From IMG/VR virus record IMGVR_UViG_3300029258_004545, positions 1-41,136 of that record: DNA of 41,136 nucleotides; one strand, given 5' to 3'. The notes beneath the pieces were generated by a model, which saw only the letters and a list, made by a program, of their open reading frames with translations, was not told the DNA's origin and ran no database searches. The translations under genes were made by a program, and so were the position numbers. This document shows, piece after piece, positions 15,078 to 22,760 of this stretch (position 1 is the first letter of the stretch; each line of letters opens with the position of its first letter). This stretch comes from a virus.

Positions 15078-15877
15078 GCCACCCCCACATCCTCGACCTC
15101 GAACAGCGCCGTCGCCGAAAGCCGCTTCCGGCCGTAGACCTTGCCGTGATAGTTGTAGCGGCCCTTCACGACGGCTACCTGTTCAACATGAAAGTAGTCG
15201 CGGTGCGTCCAGACGACCGACCAGCCGTGCTGCCAGTCCGGGGCGGTTACGTAGTCCGGATTAAGATCGCACAGACACCCGTTCTCCCAGGCCGCGTAGG
15301 TATCGGAAATATCGCGATGGTAAAACGCGCCCAGCCGATGCGTGTGGCCGTGGATCACGCAACAGCCGTACTTCTCGAAGTGGCCACGCGCGGAATACCC
15401 CGACCACTTGCGGGCCAATTGGCCGTGCGTGAACAGCAGCGACCCCACGCGATACGGCTTGTCGTGCTGCCGATAACGAATCTTCAGCGCCGCGAAGTCC
15501 AACAGCTTTTCCAGCCGCAACGCCCGCAACAGCGCCAAGGCCTTCGCCTCGGTCCGCAGGTAGTTCCGCAGCCGAAACTCGTGATTGCCTTCCGAGAAGA
15601 TCAGCCGGGAACCCGGCGCCGCCTCACGCACCTGGCGAAGGAAATCCCGCGTGGCGTCGAGGTCCTGTTGCAAGTCCTCTTTCCGCGCCGGGTCCTTGGC
15701 AAACCGGCTGATCGAGTAGAAATCGGCAATGTCGCCCAGCAGGTGGATCGTCCCCGGTCGATGCTCGCGGATGAACGCCAGAAGCATTTTGCAGACGTGC
15801 TTGTCCTGAAACGGAACGTGCGTGTCGGAAAACACCACGCCCATACGACGGTCGACCGTTTTTCTGTTCTTGGCCAT
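15074..15877 (-). CDS. Calcineurin-like metallophosphoesterase
   Basis: A 267-aa protein with the complete two-metal signature: DTH at 18-20, GD at 48-49, GNHE at 97-100, and GHTH near residue 185. It would hydrolyse a phosphoester in DNA, RNA or a nucleotide. The ATG at 15877 overlaps the helicase stop (TGATG). A much longer open frame extends upstream to 16609, but it lies antiphase to the helicase and has no motifs, so it is not used. The location in the replication module suggests a nuclease or phosphatase used in DNA processing. Confidence 0.88.
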   Translation of the reverse strand: MAKNRKTVDRRMGVVFSDTHVPFQDKHVCKMLLAFIREHRPGTIHLLGDIADFYSISRFAKDPARKEDLQQDLDATRDFLRQVREAAPGSRLIFSEGNHEFRLRNYLRTEAKALALLRALRLEKLLDFAALKIRYRQHDKPYRVGSLLFTHGQLARKWSGYSARGHFEKYGCCVIHGHTHRLGAFYHRDISDTYAAWENGCLCDLNPDYVTAPDWQHGWSVVWTHRDYFHVEQVAVVKGRYNYHGKVYGRKRLSATALFEVEDVGVA

Positions 15878-18441
15878 CAGAACGGTATCTCCTCTTCGGC
15901 AAGACCCATCGCAACCGCGATCGGGACCGGCTCCGGCTTCTCGCCCAGTTCGTAATTGATGATCGTGTCGAACCGCTCGCCGGCCACGCTGCGGACGGTA
16001 ATCGCTTTCGTCTGGCAGAGGCCGCCGGCCGAAGCGATATCCACCGCCCGCTCGGCCGTCGGCGGAATCGGATCGTCCGACCGCTCCGACCACCACTTGA
16101 CGAATTTTCGCCGGGCGAAGCCGTCGTGTTCGGGACAGACCCACTCGCACCGATAGTCGTGAAAGCCGACGTCGTAGTCGACGCGCATCGTTTTGGGCGA
16201 GTCTTCGTCGGCGCCGCGTTTCGTGTGGACCGAATAGAAGATGTCGCGGACGGTGTATTCGGTGTCGGTGACCTGGCCGGTGATAATCCCCGCCTCGCTG
16301 GCCTTTGCATCGTGTTTCGGTTCGTCCGAATTGGGAAACTCGTAGCCGCAGTCGGGGCAAACGCTGTATCCACAAGCAATCACCGACCGGCATTCGGGGC
16401 ATTCCTTGGCCGGCCCTTCGCCCGCGCTGCCGCCGCCTCCACTCTTCGGTGTGCGAATCTGGATCGCGTCCACCGGGCCGTGTCGCAAGATGTTCCCGGC
16501 GAAGTCCAAGACGAGGCAGTTTTCCTTGCCCGGGAACAACCGAAAGCCGCGGCCGACCATCTGGTAGTAAAGCCCCGGCGAGTTGGTCGGTCGCAGAAGC
16601 ACCACGCAATCGATATTCGGCGCGTCGAACCCGGTCGTCAGCACGTTGACGTTGACCAGATATTTCAGCGGCGGGCGAGAATCGTTGAACAGATTCGCCG
16701 GGACCTTTTCGCCCTTGAATCTGGCCAACGTCTCGGCACGTTCACCCGGGGGCGTATCGCCGCAGACGAACCCGCACTCAACGCCGTGCTTGTCTTGCAG
16801 CACCGATTGAATATGCCGGGCATGCGCGATACTGGAGGCGAAGATCAGGCAAGAGTTGCGATCGGCCGTCCGCTCGACGATCTCCCGGCAGGCCGCCTCG
16901 ACCAGTTCGTCGGTGTCCATCAACTCTTCGACTTCGCTGCCGATGAACTCGCCGGCCCGAACGTGCAGGCCCGACGTGTCGACCTTCCGCACGCCGGCCT
17001 TCGTCACCAGCGGACAGATATACCCGTCGCGGATCAGTTCCTTCACGCCCACTTCGTAGCAGACCGCGTTCAACAGGTTGTCAGGACCGCAGAGCATTCC
17101 CGATTTCATGCGGTACGGCGTGGCTGTCAGGCCGATCAATCTTGCGCCGGGATTAACGATCTTCGCATCCGCCAGGAACTGCCGATACATCCCGTCGCCT
17201 TCCGCCGGAATAAGGTGGCAGTTGTGAACTAGAACGCCTTCGGCGAAGTAGTTTTCATTTCCTTCAACTTGGAGATTGTAGACTCGATCTTCGCAATGAC
17301 TGCATTCATGTTGCGGAGAATGTCGTTGTTCGAGAACCTCAACGTGGTCCACCCTAACTGGGACAAGATGCGGTTGCGCCTCGCGTCTCGGGCCTGGGCC
17401 TCCAGTGTCTTGTGGCTGCCGCCGTCGATCTCGACGCACAGTTTTAGTCCGGCATGGGCCAGATCGGCCGAGTACCACGTGGCGTTTCCGTCGCGTTTGG
17501 GAAGGCCCGTCTTGATTACCATTTCGGGAGTCCACGCCGGGCCGAGCATCGCGAACAACTGTTTTTGCGGACGCGTCAGGCCCCTTCCCTTCCCGCCTTG
17601 AATTACCGGTTTGTGCCCCCTGTCCTTCATCGTTGCCGACACCTTCCCGCGGACGGATGGATCGCTCATCGGATTTAACCGTTTCATCCGAGTCGAAGAC
17701 AGGGCTCCCCGGAAACGATGTGAGCATGCCTTGCTGCAAAACATTCGCTCTACTCTGGCGAACACTTTGAGCTGGTTGTTCGTTGGCTCGGGAATGTCGG
17801 CTCCGCATTCGTGGCACGTAAACCACTGCATTTTCCACAAGCGTATTCGCGGGGACATATGCGTCTCCGTTATAGAAGGGGTGATTCGGGGTCGACGTTA
17901 GTTGCCTGCCGTCTTCGAGGGTGATTCTTACCATGCGAGCGGGTTTGGGTCGCGATGAGACGGCAAGTACCGGCCGCGTTTCGATTTCTTGTGTTTTGTG
18001 ATTGAACGACCGGACCATATCGCCTGCTTGAATCATCTCGATGGGCCGCCCGTCAACGGTTGTTCCCGCCGGAAAACATTCGTCAATTACGACCAGGTCG
18101 AAGGCGCCCAGATCGCAGGCCCGCTTGTAGACCGACTGGATGCCGCCGACGATCACCGGCTGCTCGGTGTCCCGCCGCTTCAGCCCGGCCGAATAAATCC
18201 CCACCGAAACTTCCGGACAGATCGCCCGCAGCTTGTCGGCCGCCTGTTCCAAGAGTTCCTTGACGTGAGCCAGAACGGCAACCCGACCGCCCCAGCGCGT
18301 AACCGCGTCCCGGCAGATCGTGGCCAGCACGGGCGTCTTGCCGCCGGCGGTCGGAATGACCACGCACGGGTTATCGTCGTGCTCGCGCAGGTAACGATAC
18401 ACCGCCTCGACGGCTTCGCTCTGGTAGGGTCGCAACTTCAC
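15877..18441 (-). CDS. DEAH-type superfamily 2 helicase containing an intein
   Basis: An 854-aa precursor. The host protein starts KLRPYQSEAVEAVYRYL, then PTAGGKT (motif I), and the motif II DECH box is interrupted after VVIDE by a 286-aa intein (17221-18078). After splicing, VVIDE would join CHLIPAEGDG. The rest shows motif III-like GLTATPYR, helicase motifs through GRGFRLFPGKENCLVLDFAG, a zinc ribbon CPECR and CPDCG, and a C-terminal domain ending EEEIPF. The GTG at 18441 is preferred because AAGGGGAAC lies 5-6 bases upstream; an ATG 27 bases earlier overlaps the previous gene. It probably unwinds or remodels recombination intermediates with RusA and the ATPase upstream. Confidence 0.9.
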   Translation of the reverse strand: MKLRPYQSEAVEAVYRYLREHDDNPCVVIPTAGGKTPVLATICRDAVTRWGGRVAVLAHVKELLEQAADKLRAICPEVSVGIYSAGLKRRDTEQPVIVGGIQSVYKRACDLGAFDLVVIDECFPAGTTVDGRPIEMIQAGDMVRSFNHKTQEIETRPVLAVSSRPKPARMVRITLEDGRQLTSTPNHPFYNGDAYVPANTLVENAVVYVPRMRSRHSRANEQPAQSVRQSRANVLQQGMLTSFPGSPVFDSDETVKSDERSIRPREGVGNDEGQGAQTGNSRREGKGPDASAKTVVRDARPGVDSRNGNQDGPSQTRRKRHVVLGRSGPCRTKTVRRDRRRQPQDTGGPGPRREAQPHLVPVRVDHVEVLEQRHSPQHECSHCEDRVYNLQVEGNENYFAEGVLVHNCHLIPAEGDGMYRQFLADAKIVNPGARLIGLTATPYRMKSGMLCGPDNLLNAVCYEVGVKELIRDGYICPLVTKAGVRKVDTSGLHVRAGEFIGSEVEELMDTDELVEAACREIVERTADRNSCLIFASSIAHARHIQSVLQDKHGVECGFVCGDTPPGERAETLARFKGEKVPANLFNDSRPPLKYLVNVNVLTTGFDAPNIDCVVLLRPTNSPGLYYQMVGRGFRLFPGKENCLVLDFAGNILRHGPVDAIQIRTPKSGGGGSAGEGPAKECPECRSVIACGYSVCPDCGYEFPNSDEPKHDAKASEAGIITGQVTDTEYTVRDIFYSVHTKRGADEDSPKTMRVDYDVGFHDYRCEWVCPEHDGFARRKFVKWWSERSDDPIPPTAERAVDIASAGGLCQTKAITVRSVAGERFDTIINYELGEKPEPVPIAVAMGLAEEEIPF
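17221..18078 (-). other. Intein inserted in the helicase DECH motif
   Basis: A 286-aa intein. Its first residue is Cys in CFPAGTTVDG (block A). Block B is TSTPNHPFYNG, with TxxH. Block F is VYNLQVEGNENYFAEG, and block G is VLVHN followed by Cys as the +1 extein residue. All residues needed for protein splicing appear present. Between blocks B and F lie about 170 residues of Arg-, Ser- and Gln-rich sequence with no LAGLIDADG or HNH motif in this frame. That same DNA encodes a complete Vsr/DUF559-like endonuclease in another frame. The site splits the essential Walker B/DECH box, a position where inteins are hard to lose. Confidence 0.9.
17229..17858 (-). CDS. Vsr/DUF559-like homing endonuclease nested in the intein in another frame
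   Basis: A 209-aa protein read in a frame different from the helicase-intein frame. The N-terminus has a zinc-binding pair, TCHECG and FCSKACSHRF (residues 14-49). A middle segment, NPMSDPSVRGKVSATMK, resembles the DNA-binding NUMOD-like modules of homing endonucleases. The C-terminal domain is Vsr/DUF559-like: LKLCVEIDGGSHKT, with the likely metal-binding Glu and Asp in VEIDG and the His in GSH, then RNRILSQLGWTTLRFSNNDI. The ATG at 17858 has GGAG 6 bases upstream. The stop is inside intein block G. It would cut intein-free helicase genes and so spread the intein. Confidence 0.8.
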   Translation of the reverse strand: MSPRIRLWKMQWFTCHECGADIPEPTNNQLKVFARVERMFCSKACSHRFRGALSSTRMKRLNPMSDPSVRGKVSATMKDRGHKPVIQGGKGRGLTRPQKQLFAMLGPAWTPEMVIKTGLPKRDGNATWYSADLAHAGLKLCVEIDGGSHKTLEAQARDARRNRILSQLGWTTLRFSNNDILRNMNAVIAKIESTISKLKEMKTTSPKAF

Positions 18442-18442
18442 G

Positions 18443-18628
18443 TTAGTTCCCCTTGGCGCTCGCTTCATCGAGACACAGGGCCCGCCGGGGATGCGGCCGC
18501 CTGTGTTGCATCTCTTGCCGCAGACGATGGGTCAGTTCGTCGAGCGGATTGCGAACCGGCGCGGTGGCGTGCGACTGTTCGCCGTCATCGATGTCGATGA
18601 CGAACACGCCGGAAATAATCACTCTCAT
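18443..18628 (-). CDS. Small hypothetical protein
   Basis: A 61-aa basic protein starting RVIISGVFVIDIDDGEQ. The N-terminal half could form two beta-strands and the C-terminal half is Arg- and His-rich. No family is recognised. The ATG overlaps the RusA stop by 4 bases and its stop is one base before the helicase GTG, so translation is coupled to both neighbours. That packing is the main evidence that it is real. Confidence 0.6.
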   Translation of the reverse strand: MRVIISGVFVIDIDDGEQSHATAPVRNPLDELTHRLRQEMQHRRPHPRRALCLDEASAKGN

Positions 18629-18987
18629 GTTCGGTTCCCTTCAAAACTTTCGATCTTGACGACCACCTGACCGCCCTTGACCGGCTCGTGTTTCTCGGCC
18701 GTCAGCTTCATGATCTGGTTGTCGTCGTGATACGCCCCGCCCTTTTCCAGCGCGTCGAACAGGGCCTTTAGAATGTTGTCCAAGTCATGCTTCCGCCGGT
18801 CGGGCGGAAATGCCTGGACGTCGACGGCCAGCGGGCCGGGAATCGGCTCCGCCCCGACCGCCGAGAGGATCGAGCAGACCTTCTCGCGGTACGCCCGACC
18901 CTTTCGGCTGATCTTCGTAACCGACCCGACGTGACGCCAGTAGTGGTTGACACTGGGCGGATACGGCAGTCGGAAACTAGCGATCAC
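18625..18987 (-). CDS. rusA: RusA-like Holliday junction resolvase
   Basis: A 120-aa protein, close to the 120-aa length of RusA. It cuts four-way DNA junctions. Family features are the opening FRLPYPPSVNHYWR and the acidic catalytic segment HDLDNILKALFDAL, with D68 and D70, and a further DD at 88-89 in YHDDNQI. A Lys in the LKAL helix follows the active-site Asp as in RusA. It sits 1 base after the DUF669 gene and overlaps the next gene by 4 bases, in a recombination module with RecE-like nuclease, ATPase and helicase. Confidence 0.93.
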   Translation of the reverse strand: MIASFRLPYPPSVNHYWRHVGSVTKISRKGRAYREKVCSILSAVGAEPIPGPLAVDVQAFPPDRRKHDLDNILKALFDALEKGGAYHDDNQIMKLTAEKHEPVKGGQVVVKIESFEGNRT

Positions 18988-18988
18988 G

Positions 18989-19450
18989 TTACGACCGCTG
19001 CCAGGGCGGCGTACTCTCGGAGGCCTGCGGCGCCGCCTCGGCAGCCGCCGTCGCTTCCTTCCGCTTGTAACCCTTGATTTCGTTGCCGATCTCGCCGGTG
19101 TCCTCGCGCTTCTTGCACGCCACCTTGACCATAAGCGGCAAGTTGTGCAGTTCGACCGAGTCGCGCGGCTTCATCACGCCCACCGCGTGGCAGATCGCCG
19201 ACAACTTGCGCTGTGCGATCTCCACCGTCACCGCGTTGGTGTGCTGAAGGCACAACTGATCCCAGAGCTTGCGGCCCTTGAACTCGCCTTCGATGATTTG
19301 GAAGGTGAGTTTCATGTAGTTGCCATTTCCCGACTTGACCGGCTTCATCTCGCTTTCGACGATTGCCGCCGGATACTCCCCGGTCGGAATTGGATTGAAG
19401 ACCTCAGCCGGGTCTACTTCGTTGGCATCGAAGCCATTCATATCGACCAT
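18989..19450 (-). CDS. DUF669-like single-strand DNA-binding recombination protein
   Basis: A 153-aa protein with the DUF669 pattern: NPIPTGEYPAAIVESEMKP, YMKLTFQIIEGEFKGRKLW, then IAQRKLSAICHAVGV and ELHNLPLMVKVA. Proteins of this family lie next to Sak4-like ATPases in phages and probably bind single-stranded DNA through an OB-like fold. The tail is Ala- and Glu-rich and ends PPWQRS, an aromatic tip of the kind through which SSB proteins recruit partners. There are 53 bases between it and the ATPase gene. Confidence 0.85.
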   Translation of the reverse strand: MVDMNGFDANEVDPAEVFNPIPTGEYPAAIVESEMKPVKSGNGNYMKLTFQIIEGEFKGRKLWDQLCLQHTNAVTVEIAQRKLSAICHAVGVMKPRDSVELHNLPLMVKVACKKREDTGEIGNEIKGYKRKEATAAAEAAPQASESTPPWQRS

Positions 19451-19503
19451 AACACGGTTCTCCTTTTGGCTCTAAAAGGGTTGGGGTTGCTGTTTTTTGA
19501 GAC

Positions 19504-20298
19504 CTACTCGGCCTCTTCTTCTTTTGTGGACGTTCCGCCGCCGATAATCCCCGCATGAAGCGTCGGCCAGTCAAGTGGCAGTTCGGCAGGCAGTCCGTAG
19601 CGATTCGCCGCCACGCTGGATGGCCGGTTGACACATCGCAGAACGCGGTCGCCGCCGTTCTGGCCTAGCCCGTCCGCTATCGTGCGCTTGCGTCCGAACC
19701 CGGCGTCCTCGGTCTTGGTGATGATCTTCTGGGTCGCGAACAGCACGGCATCGCACCATTCGCAGAGCATGGCCGAAGCGTGCTTATTCAGACGCGGCGA
19801 ATAGCGATCGTAGGCCGAAACGTCCGGGTCCTCGAATTTCTCCACCTTTGCATGGGCCGTGAGGATAACGGTCATGCCCCGCTCGTGGCGAAGGTAGGAC
19901 AGGGCGTCTTTGATTTCCATCCATTCCTTCAGGGCGTGGGTGTAGCCTTTGCCAAAGCCATCGTCGACCTTTTCGATCTTACCCGAGTCCATGCCGAATC
20001 GTTCGCAGACGTGGTCCCAGATCAACCGCTCCAGCCAGTCTACCGAGTCGATTACCACCGTCTGAAAATCGTGCTGCTTGGTCGCTAGGTCCCGCAGCGC
20101 TTCGATCACTTCGGAATACTTCGTTGCCAGCGGAAATTGATCGCAGTCGATCTCACCCAAGCCGTCTTCGGTCGAGATGAAAATCGGCTTCGGCGCCGCG
20201 GCGGCGAGCAACGACTTGCCGATACCCTTGATACCGTATACCAGCAGCCGCGGCGGGCCGCCCTGCTTGCCGCTCTTGATTCGTTCCAACATGCGCAT
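19504..20298 (-). CDS. Sak4-like (AAA_24) RecA-family ATPase
   Basis: A 264-aa ATPase. Walker A is GIKGIGKS (residues 22-29) and Walker B is TVVIDSVDW (about 83-91), followed by TAHAKVEKF, a sensor-like strand. This is the AAA_24/Sak4 family, RecA-related proteins that promote annealing or strand exchange in phage recombination. The start ATGCGCATG gives two possible Met codons 6 bases apart. The gene follows the RecE-like nuclease by 36 bases and precedes the DUF669 protein, the usual partnership. Confidence 0.88.
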   Translation of the reverse strand: MRMLERIKSGKQGGPPRLLVYGIKGIGKSLLAAAAPKPIFISTEDGLGEIDCDQFPLATKYSEVIEALRDLATKQHDFQTVVIDSVDWLERLIWDHVCERFGMDSGKIEKVDDGFGKGYTHALKEWMEIKDALSYLRHERGMTVILTAHAKVEKFEDPDVSAYDRYSPRLNKHASAMLCEWCDAVLFATQKIITKTEDAGFGRKRTIADGLGQNGGDRVLRCVNRPSSVAANRYGLPAELPLDWPTLHAGIIGGGTSTKEEEAE

Positions 20299-20334
20299 AC
20301 TCTCCGTGTGTCTTGAAGTTCGTGGGGAAGGAAA

Positions 20335-21495
20335 CTAGACGTAATCGAACACCCGAACCTCTTCGTAGTCGGTCGGCCAGGTGTACGTGTTCCGGCAGTA
20401 GGTCAGCCGCGCGATGGCGGCTTCGTTCTCGCGCTGGGCGTGGTTGAGAATCTCGGGGTCGACTTTCCAGACGCCGACTCGATACGGCTCTTTTTTCTCG
20501 GCGGCCACCAGCCACACCGGCACGACCTGGCCGACCACCAGGGCGTAAACCGCTCGGTAAAATGCCAACTGGTGCGCGTAGCCGTACCGCTTGGCGTCGG
20601 CGCCGAACCAGGTCAGATCGTCGCACGTCTTCAGGTCGACGATCCCGCGCGAGGCGAGCCAGTCGATGCGAATCTGGCACGGTACGCCGCGGTATTCCGC
20701 CCGGCAGACCTGCTCGGGCTTGCCTTCGGAAAAGAGCTTCTTGGCTTCGGCATGTTCATCGACGGCCGCGGCCATGTTCCAGATAAGCCGGTGTTGATCC
20801 TCGGTCAGCACCGGCTTGCCCTGGGCCTCGGCCCACTCGGCGAATTTCTTGGTCAAGCTGCCGTACGGCTTTCCCGTGCTGGGATTGACCGGCCCGCCGA
20901 CGGCATACTTCGCGTTGAACGTCTCGACGCCTTCGAGGATCAGCGTGTGCCCCGCTTCGCCGATAAAAAAGGCTTCCGACTCTTTACGCGGAATCAGCCC
21001 GAGTTGTTTGCGATGGTAGAGTTTCGGGCAGCGGCGAAAATCCTTCAGTTGGCTCGACGACAGATATGTTTCGGTCTGCCCGTGATACTCATCGGCCGGT
21101 TCGCTGCACGGATAGCGGCTCTCCGGCTCCATCCCCGCTTCGGCGAACACGGTCCGTAACTCCGGCATTCGTGCCTCTTCATCGGCCGTTAGCGCCTGGC
21201 CGTCCATCAGCTTCGCCGCGATCATCCGCAGTTCCGGGTTGAGACGATCGAGGACGGTTTGAAAGTCCATCCGCAGGTCCGCTTGTTCGGTTGACCCGTC
21301 TTCAGCTTGGGTGGTCTGGTGCCACGAGTGTAATAGAGGATCACCGAGAATCTCTTGGCTGCCTTGTGGGCCCGCGATCCCAGTGTCTCCCATGTACAGT
21401 CCGGCAAAATTCGGTTCCCCGGCGGCCGGCTCTACCAAGGCGTCCAGCACATCCAGGTTGGACGCATCGGATTCGAGCATATCAGTTTCACGCAT
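20335..21495 (-). CDS. RecE-like PD-(D/E)XK exonuclease with N-terminal sigma-region-4-like segment
   Basis: A 386-aa protein. Residues about 142-386 form the RecE/DUF3799-type nuclease: YLSSSQLKDFRRCPKLYHR, GEAGHTLILEG, then the active-site strands QIRIDWLA and GIVDLKT (Asp and D-x-K), and YAHQLAFYRAVY. It would resect DNA ends to give single strands for recombination. Residues about 70-125 are unusual for this family: the LDRLNPELRMIAAKLMDGQ stretch resembles the first helices of sigma-70 region 4-like proteins. This suggests a fusion or a read-through into an older coding fragment. The ATG is preceded by AAGGG, and a twin-palindrome operator lies at 21552-21600. Confidence 0.82.
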   Translation of the reverse strand: MRETDMLESDASNLDVLDALVEPAAGEPNFAGLYMGDTGIAGPQGSQEILGDPLLHSWHQTTQAEDGSTEQADLRMDFQTVLDRLNPELRMIAAKLMDGQALTADEEARMPELRTVFAEAGMEPESRYPCSEPADEYHGQTETYLSSSQLKDFRRCPKLYHRKQLGLIPRKESEAFFIGEAGHTLILEGVETFNAKYAVGGPVNPSTGKPYGSLTKKFAEWAEAQGKPVLTEDQHRLIWNMAAAVDEHAEAKKLFSEGKPEQVCRAEYRGVPCQIRIDWLASRGIVDLKTCDDLTWFGADAKRYGYAHQLAFYRAVYALVVGQVVPVWLVAAEKKEPYRVGVWKVDPEILNHAQRENEAAIARLTYCRNTYTWPTDYEEVRVFDYV

Positions 21496-21551
21496 ATCGA
21501 TACCCTTCGTTTTGGTGAAAACGTGAATGGCTTGTCTTCGTCCTCATCAAG

Positions 21552-21600
21552 AGAGGTGTAAACGGCGTTTACGAGTTCGCGTATACGCCGTATACATACT
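21552..21600. promoter_or_regulatory. Twin-palindrome operator element, copy 2
   Basis: Contains GTAAACGGCGTTTAC at about 21558-21572 and GCGTATACGCCGTATAC at about 21579-21595, both palindromic. It matches 6721-6769 over 49 bases with about 10 differences, most of them between the palindromes. It lies 57 bases upstream of the RecE-like gene start and directly behind two tandem paralogous genes that may encode the regulators. It is a probable operator for the recombination and replication operon. Confidence 0.65.
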
Positions 21601-21601
21601 C

Positions 21602-22072
21602 TTATTTCCATACAACTAACCGGTCACGCGTGTCTGGCCGGTAAGAAACGTATCTTCCGGAGCGTATGCTTTCCCTGAGATGGAGAGCCATGTCCGCAAT
21701 GGGCGTCTTTTCGATCAATCTCAAGGACTTATCTAGCGTGCGTTTCAGTAGTATGCGGGCACCGTCCGGGGATCGGCGTTCATGAAAACGATACGTATGT
21801 GTTCTTAGATACTGCTGTACGGCAGGATCATCACTGTTCTTCAGTTGGCGAATGCCATCTTCGTCGAGAACGACGTCCTCACCAAATGGCACAATCGGGG
21901 CGCCCCTCGCGGCGTTTAACAGGGCAGTGACCGAAATGTCACGGTTGGGATAACGCACTAGCAGCGATAAATAAAACAGCCCTCGATATGGGTCCACGAT
22001 GGTCGCACGCCCGTCCCAGTTTAGTTGCCACGAATCGCCGATCCGTGAAATGCTGGCCGAGATGGTTTGCAT
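21602..22072 (-). CDS. Hypothetical protein, paralogue of the next gene (possible winged-helix regulator)
   Basis: A 156-aa protein. Residues 6-50 (SISRIGDSWQLNWDG, then IVDPYRGLFYLSLLV) are nearly identical to the neighbour at 22097-22486. This opening resembles a divergent winged-helix module in which a compact beta part (W-L-W-DG) leads to helix GLFYLSLLV and a recognition-like helix near residue 55. The C-terminal half differs and has a long basic helix (LLKRTLDKSLRLIEK). A twin-palindrome operator lies directly downstream, before the recombination operon. A regulator role is an inference from fold pattern and position. Confidence 0.7.
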   Translation of the reverse strand: MQTISASISRIGDSWQLNWDGRATIVDPYRGLFYLSLLVRYPNRDISVTALLNAARGAPIVPFGEDVVLDEDGIRQLKNSDDPAVQQYLRTHTYRFHERRSPDGARILLKRTLDKSLRLIEKTPIADMALHLRESIRSGRYVSYRPDTRDRLVVWK

Positions 22073-22096
22073 GATGTTCCCTTCGACTGCGGTTCC

Positions 22097-22486
22097 CTAC
22101 TGCCACGCGACTTGCCCACCATCTAACTGCGGACGATAGGAAAACTCGCACCCGGATAGAATGGTGGCCTTTAGATGGTCGGCCATTTTGGGCAGACGTG
22201 AGCGGGAGATTTCCCTGACGGCCTTATCGATTGTCCGCTTGACGGGTACGCGGATACGATTCCGCAACGCAACATCCTGGCTTTCGGTCAGGAGTGGCGA
22301 CCCGCTGGCGGCCAAAAACAAAACATCAGCCGGAAACGATTGGTTCGGCCGGTGAACCAGTAGCGAGAGATAAAACAGCCCACGGTATGGGCCTACGATA
22401 TCTGTTTGTCCGTCCCAGTTCAGTTGCCATGAATCGCCGATCCGCGAAATGCTGGCCAAGATGGGGTGGGTGAGTGTGGTTTGCAT
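22097..22486 (-). CDS. Hypothetical protein, tandem paralogue (possible winged-helix regulator)
   Basis: A 129-aa protein starting MQTT, as its neighbour starts MQTI. Over the first 60 coding bases after that point the two genes are close to identical at the DNA level; after residue 50 they diverge, with this one having a shorter insert. The C-terminal part VKRTIDKAVREISRSRLPKMADHL aligns with LKRTLDKSLRLIEKTPIADMALHL in the paralogue. The pattern indicates tandem duplication followed by divergence of the middle part. The Shine-Dalgarno AAAGGAC lies 7 bases before the ATG. Confidence 0.7.
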   Translation of the reverse strand: MQTTLTHPILASISRIGDSWQLNWDGQTDIVGPYRGLFYLSLLVHRPNQSFPADVLFLAASGSPLLTESQDVALRNRIRVPVKRTIDKAVREISRSRLPKMADHLKATILSGCEFSYRPQLDGGQVAWQ

Positions 22487-22571
22487 GGTGTGTCCTTTCG
22501 GGGTTTGCTCGTAAGATTATGAAAGGCAACTCGATCCAAGTTTGGACAAACCGCCGCCACGAACCGCGCGA

Positions 22572-22760
22572 CTACGATTCGCGGCGGTGGTCCCTCTTGC
22601 GATCCACCGTCACGAACCCGGGCCGATCCTCGAATTTCTCAAACCGCTCCATACCCCGCCGATCGTCCTCGGCCTCTCGCTTGCTGTCGTACGGGCCGCA
22701 GTCGGGCGCGTTGGGTACGTCGACGATCCACCAGCCGTCTTCGCGTTTCACGGATCGCAT
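22572..22760 (-). CDS. Small hypothetical early protein
   Basis: A 62-aa charged protein: VKREDGWWIVDVPNAPDCGPY followed by an acidic-basic helix (SKREAEDDRRGMERFEKF). The compact WW-IVDVP beta-hairpin plus helix resembles many small phage-encoded proteins of unknown role. Its ATG overlaps the stop of the upstream gene (TGATG), which supports translation. No function can be assigned. Confidence 0.6.
   Translation of the reverse strand: MRSVKREDGWWIVDVPNAPDCGPYDSKREAEDDRRGMERFEKFEDRPGFVTVDRKRDHRRES

Noticed and set aside
12969-15137. A 722-aa plus-strand reading frame
   Set aside because: It lies antisense to the methyltransferase, DUF5664 and C5-methyltransferase genes, all of which have clear catalytic motifs. 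The frame has no motif or ribosome-binding site.
15877-16609. Upstream extension of the metallophosphoesterase frame
   Set aside because: It overlaps the helicase C-terminal part out of phase, is Arg-rich and has no motif; the ATG overlapping the helicase stop is a much better start.
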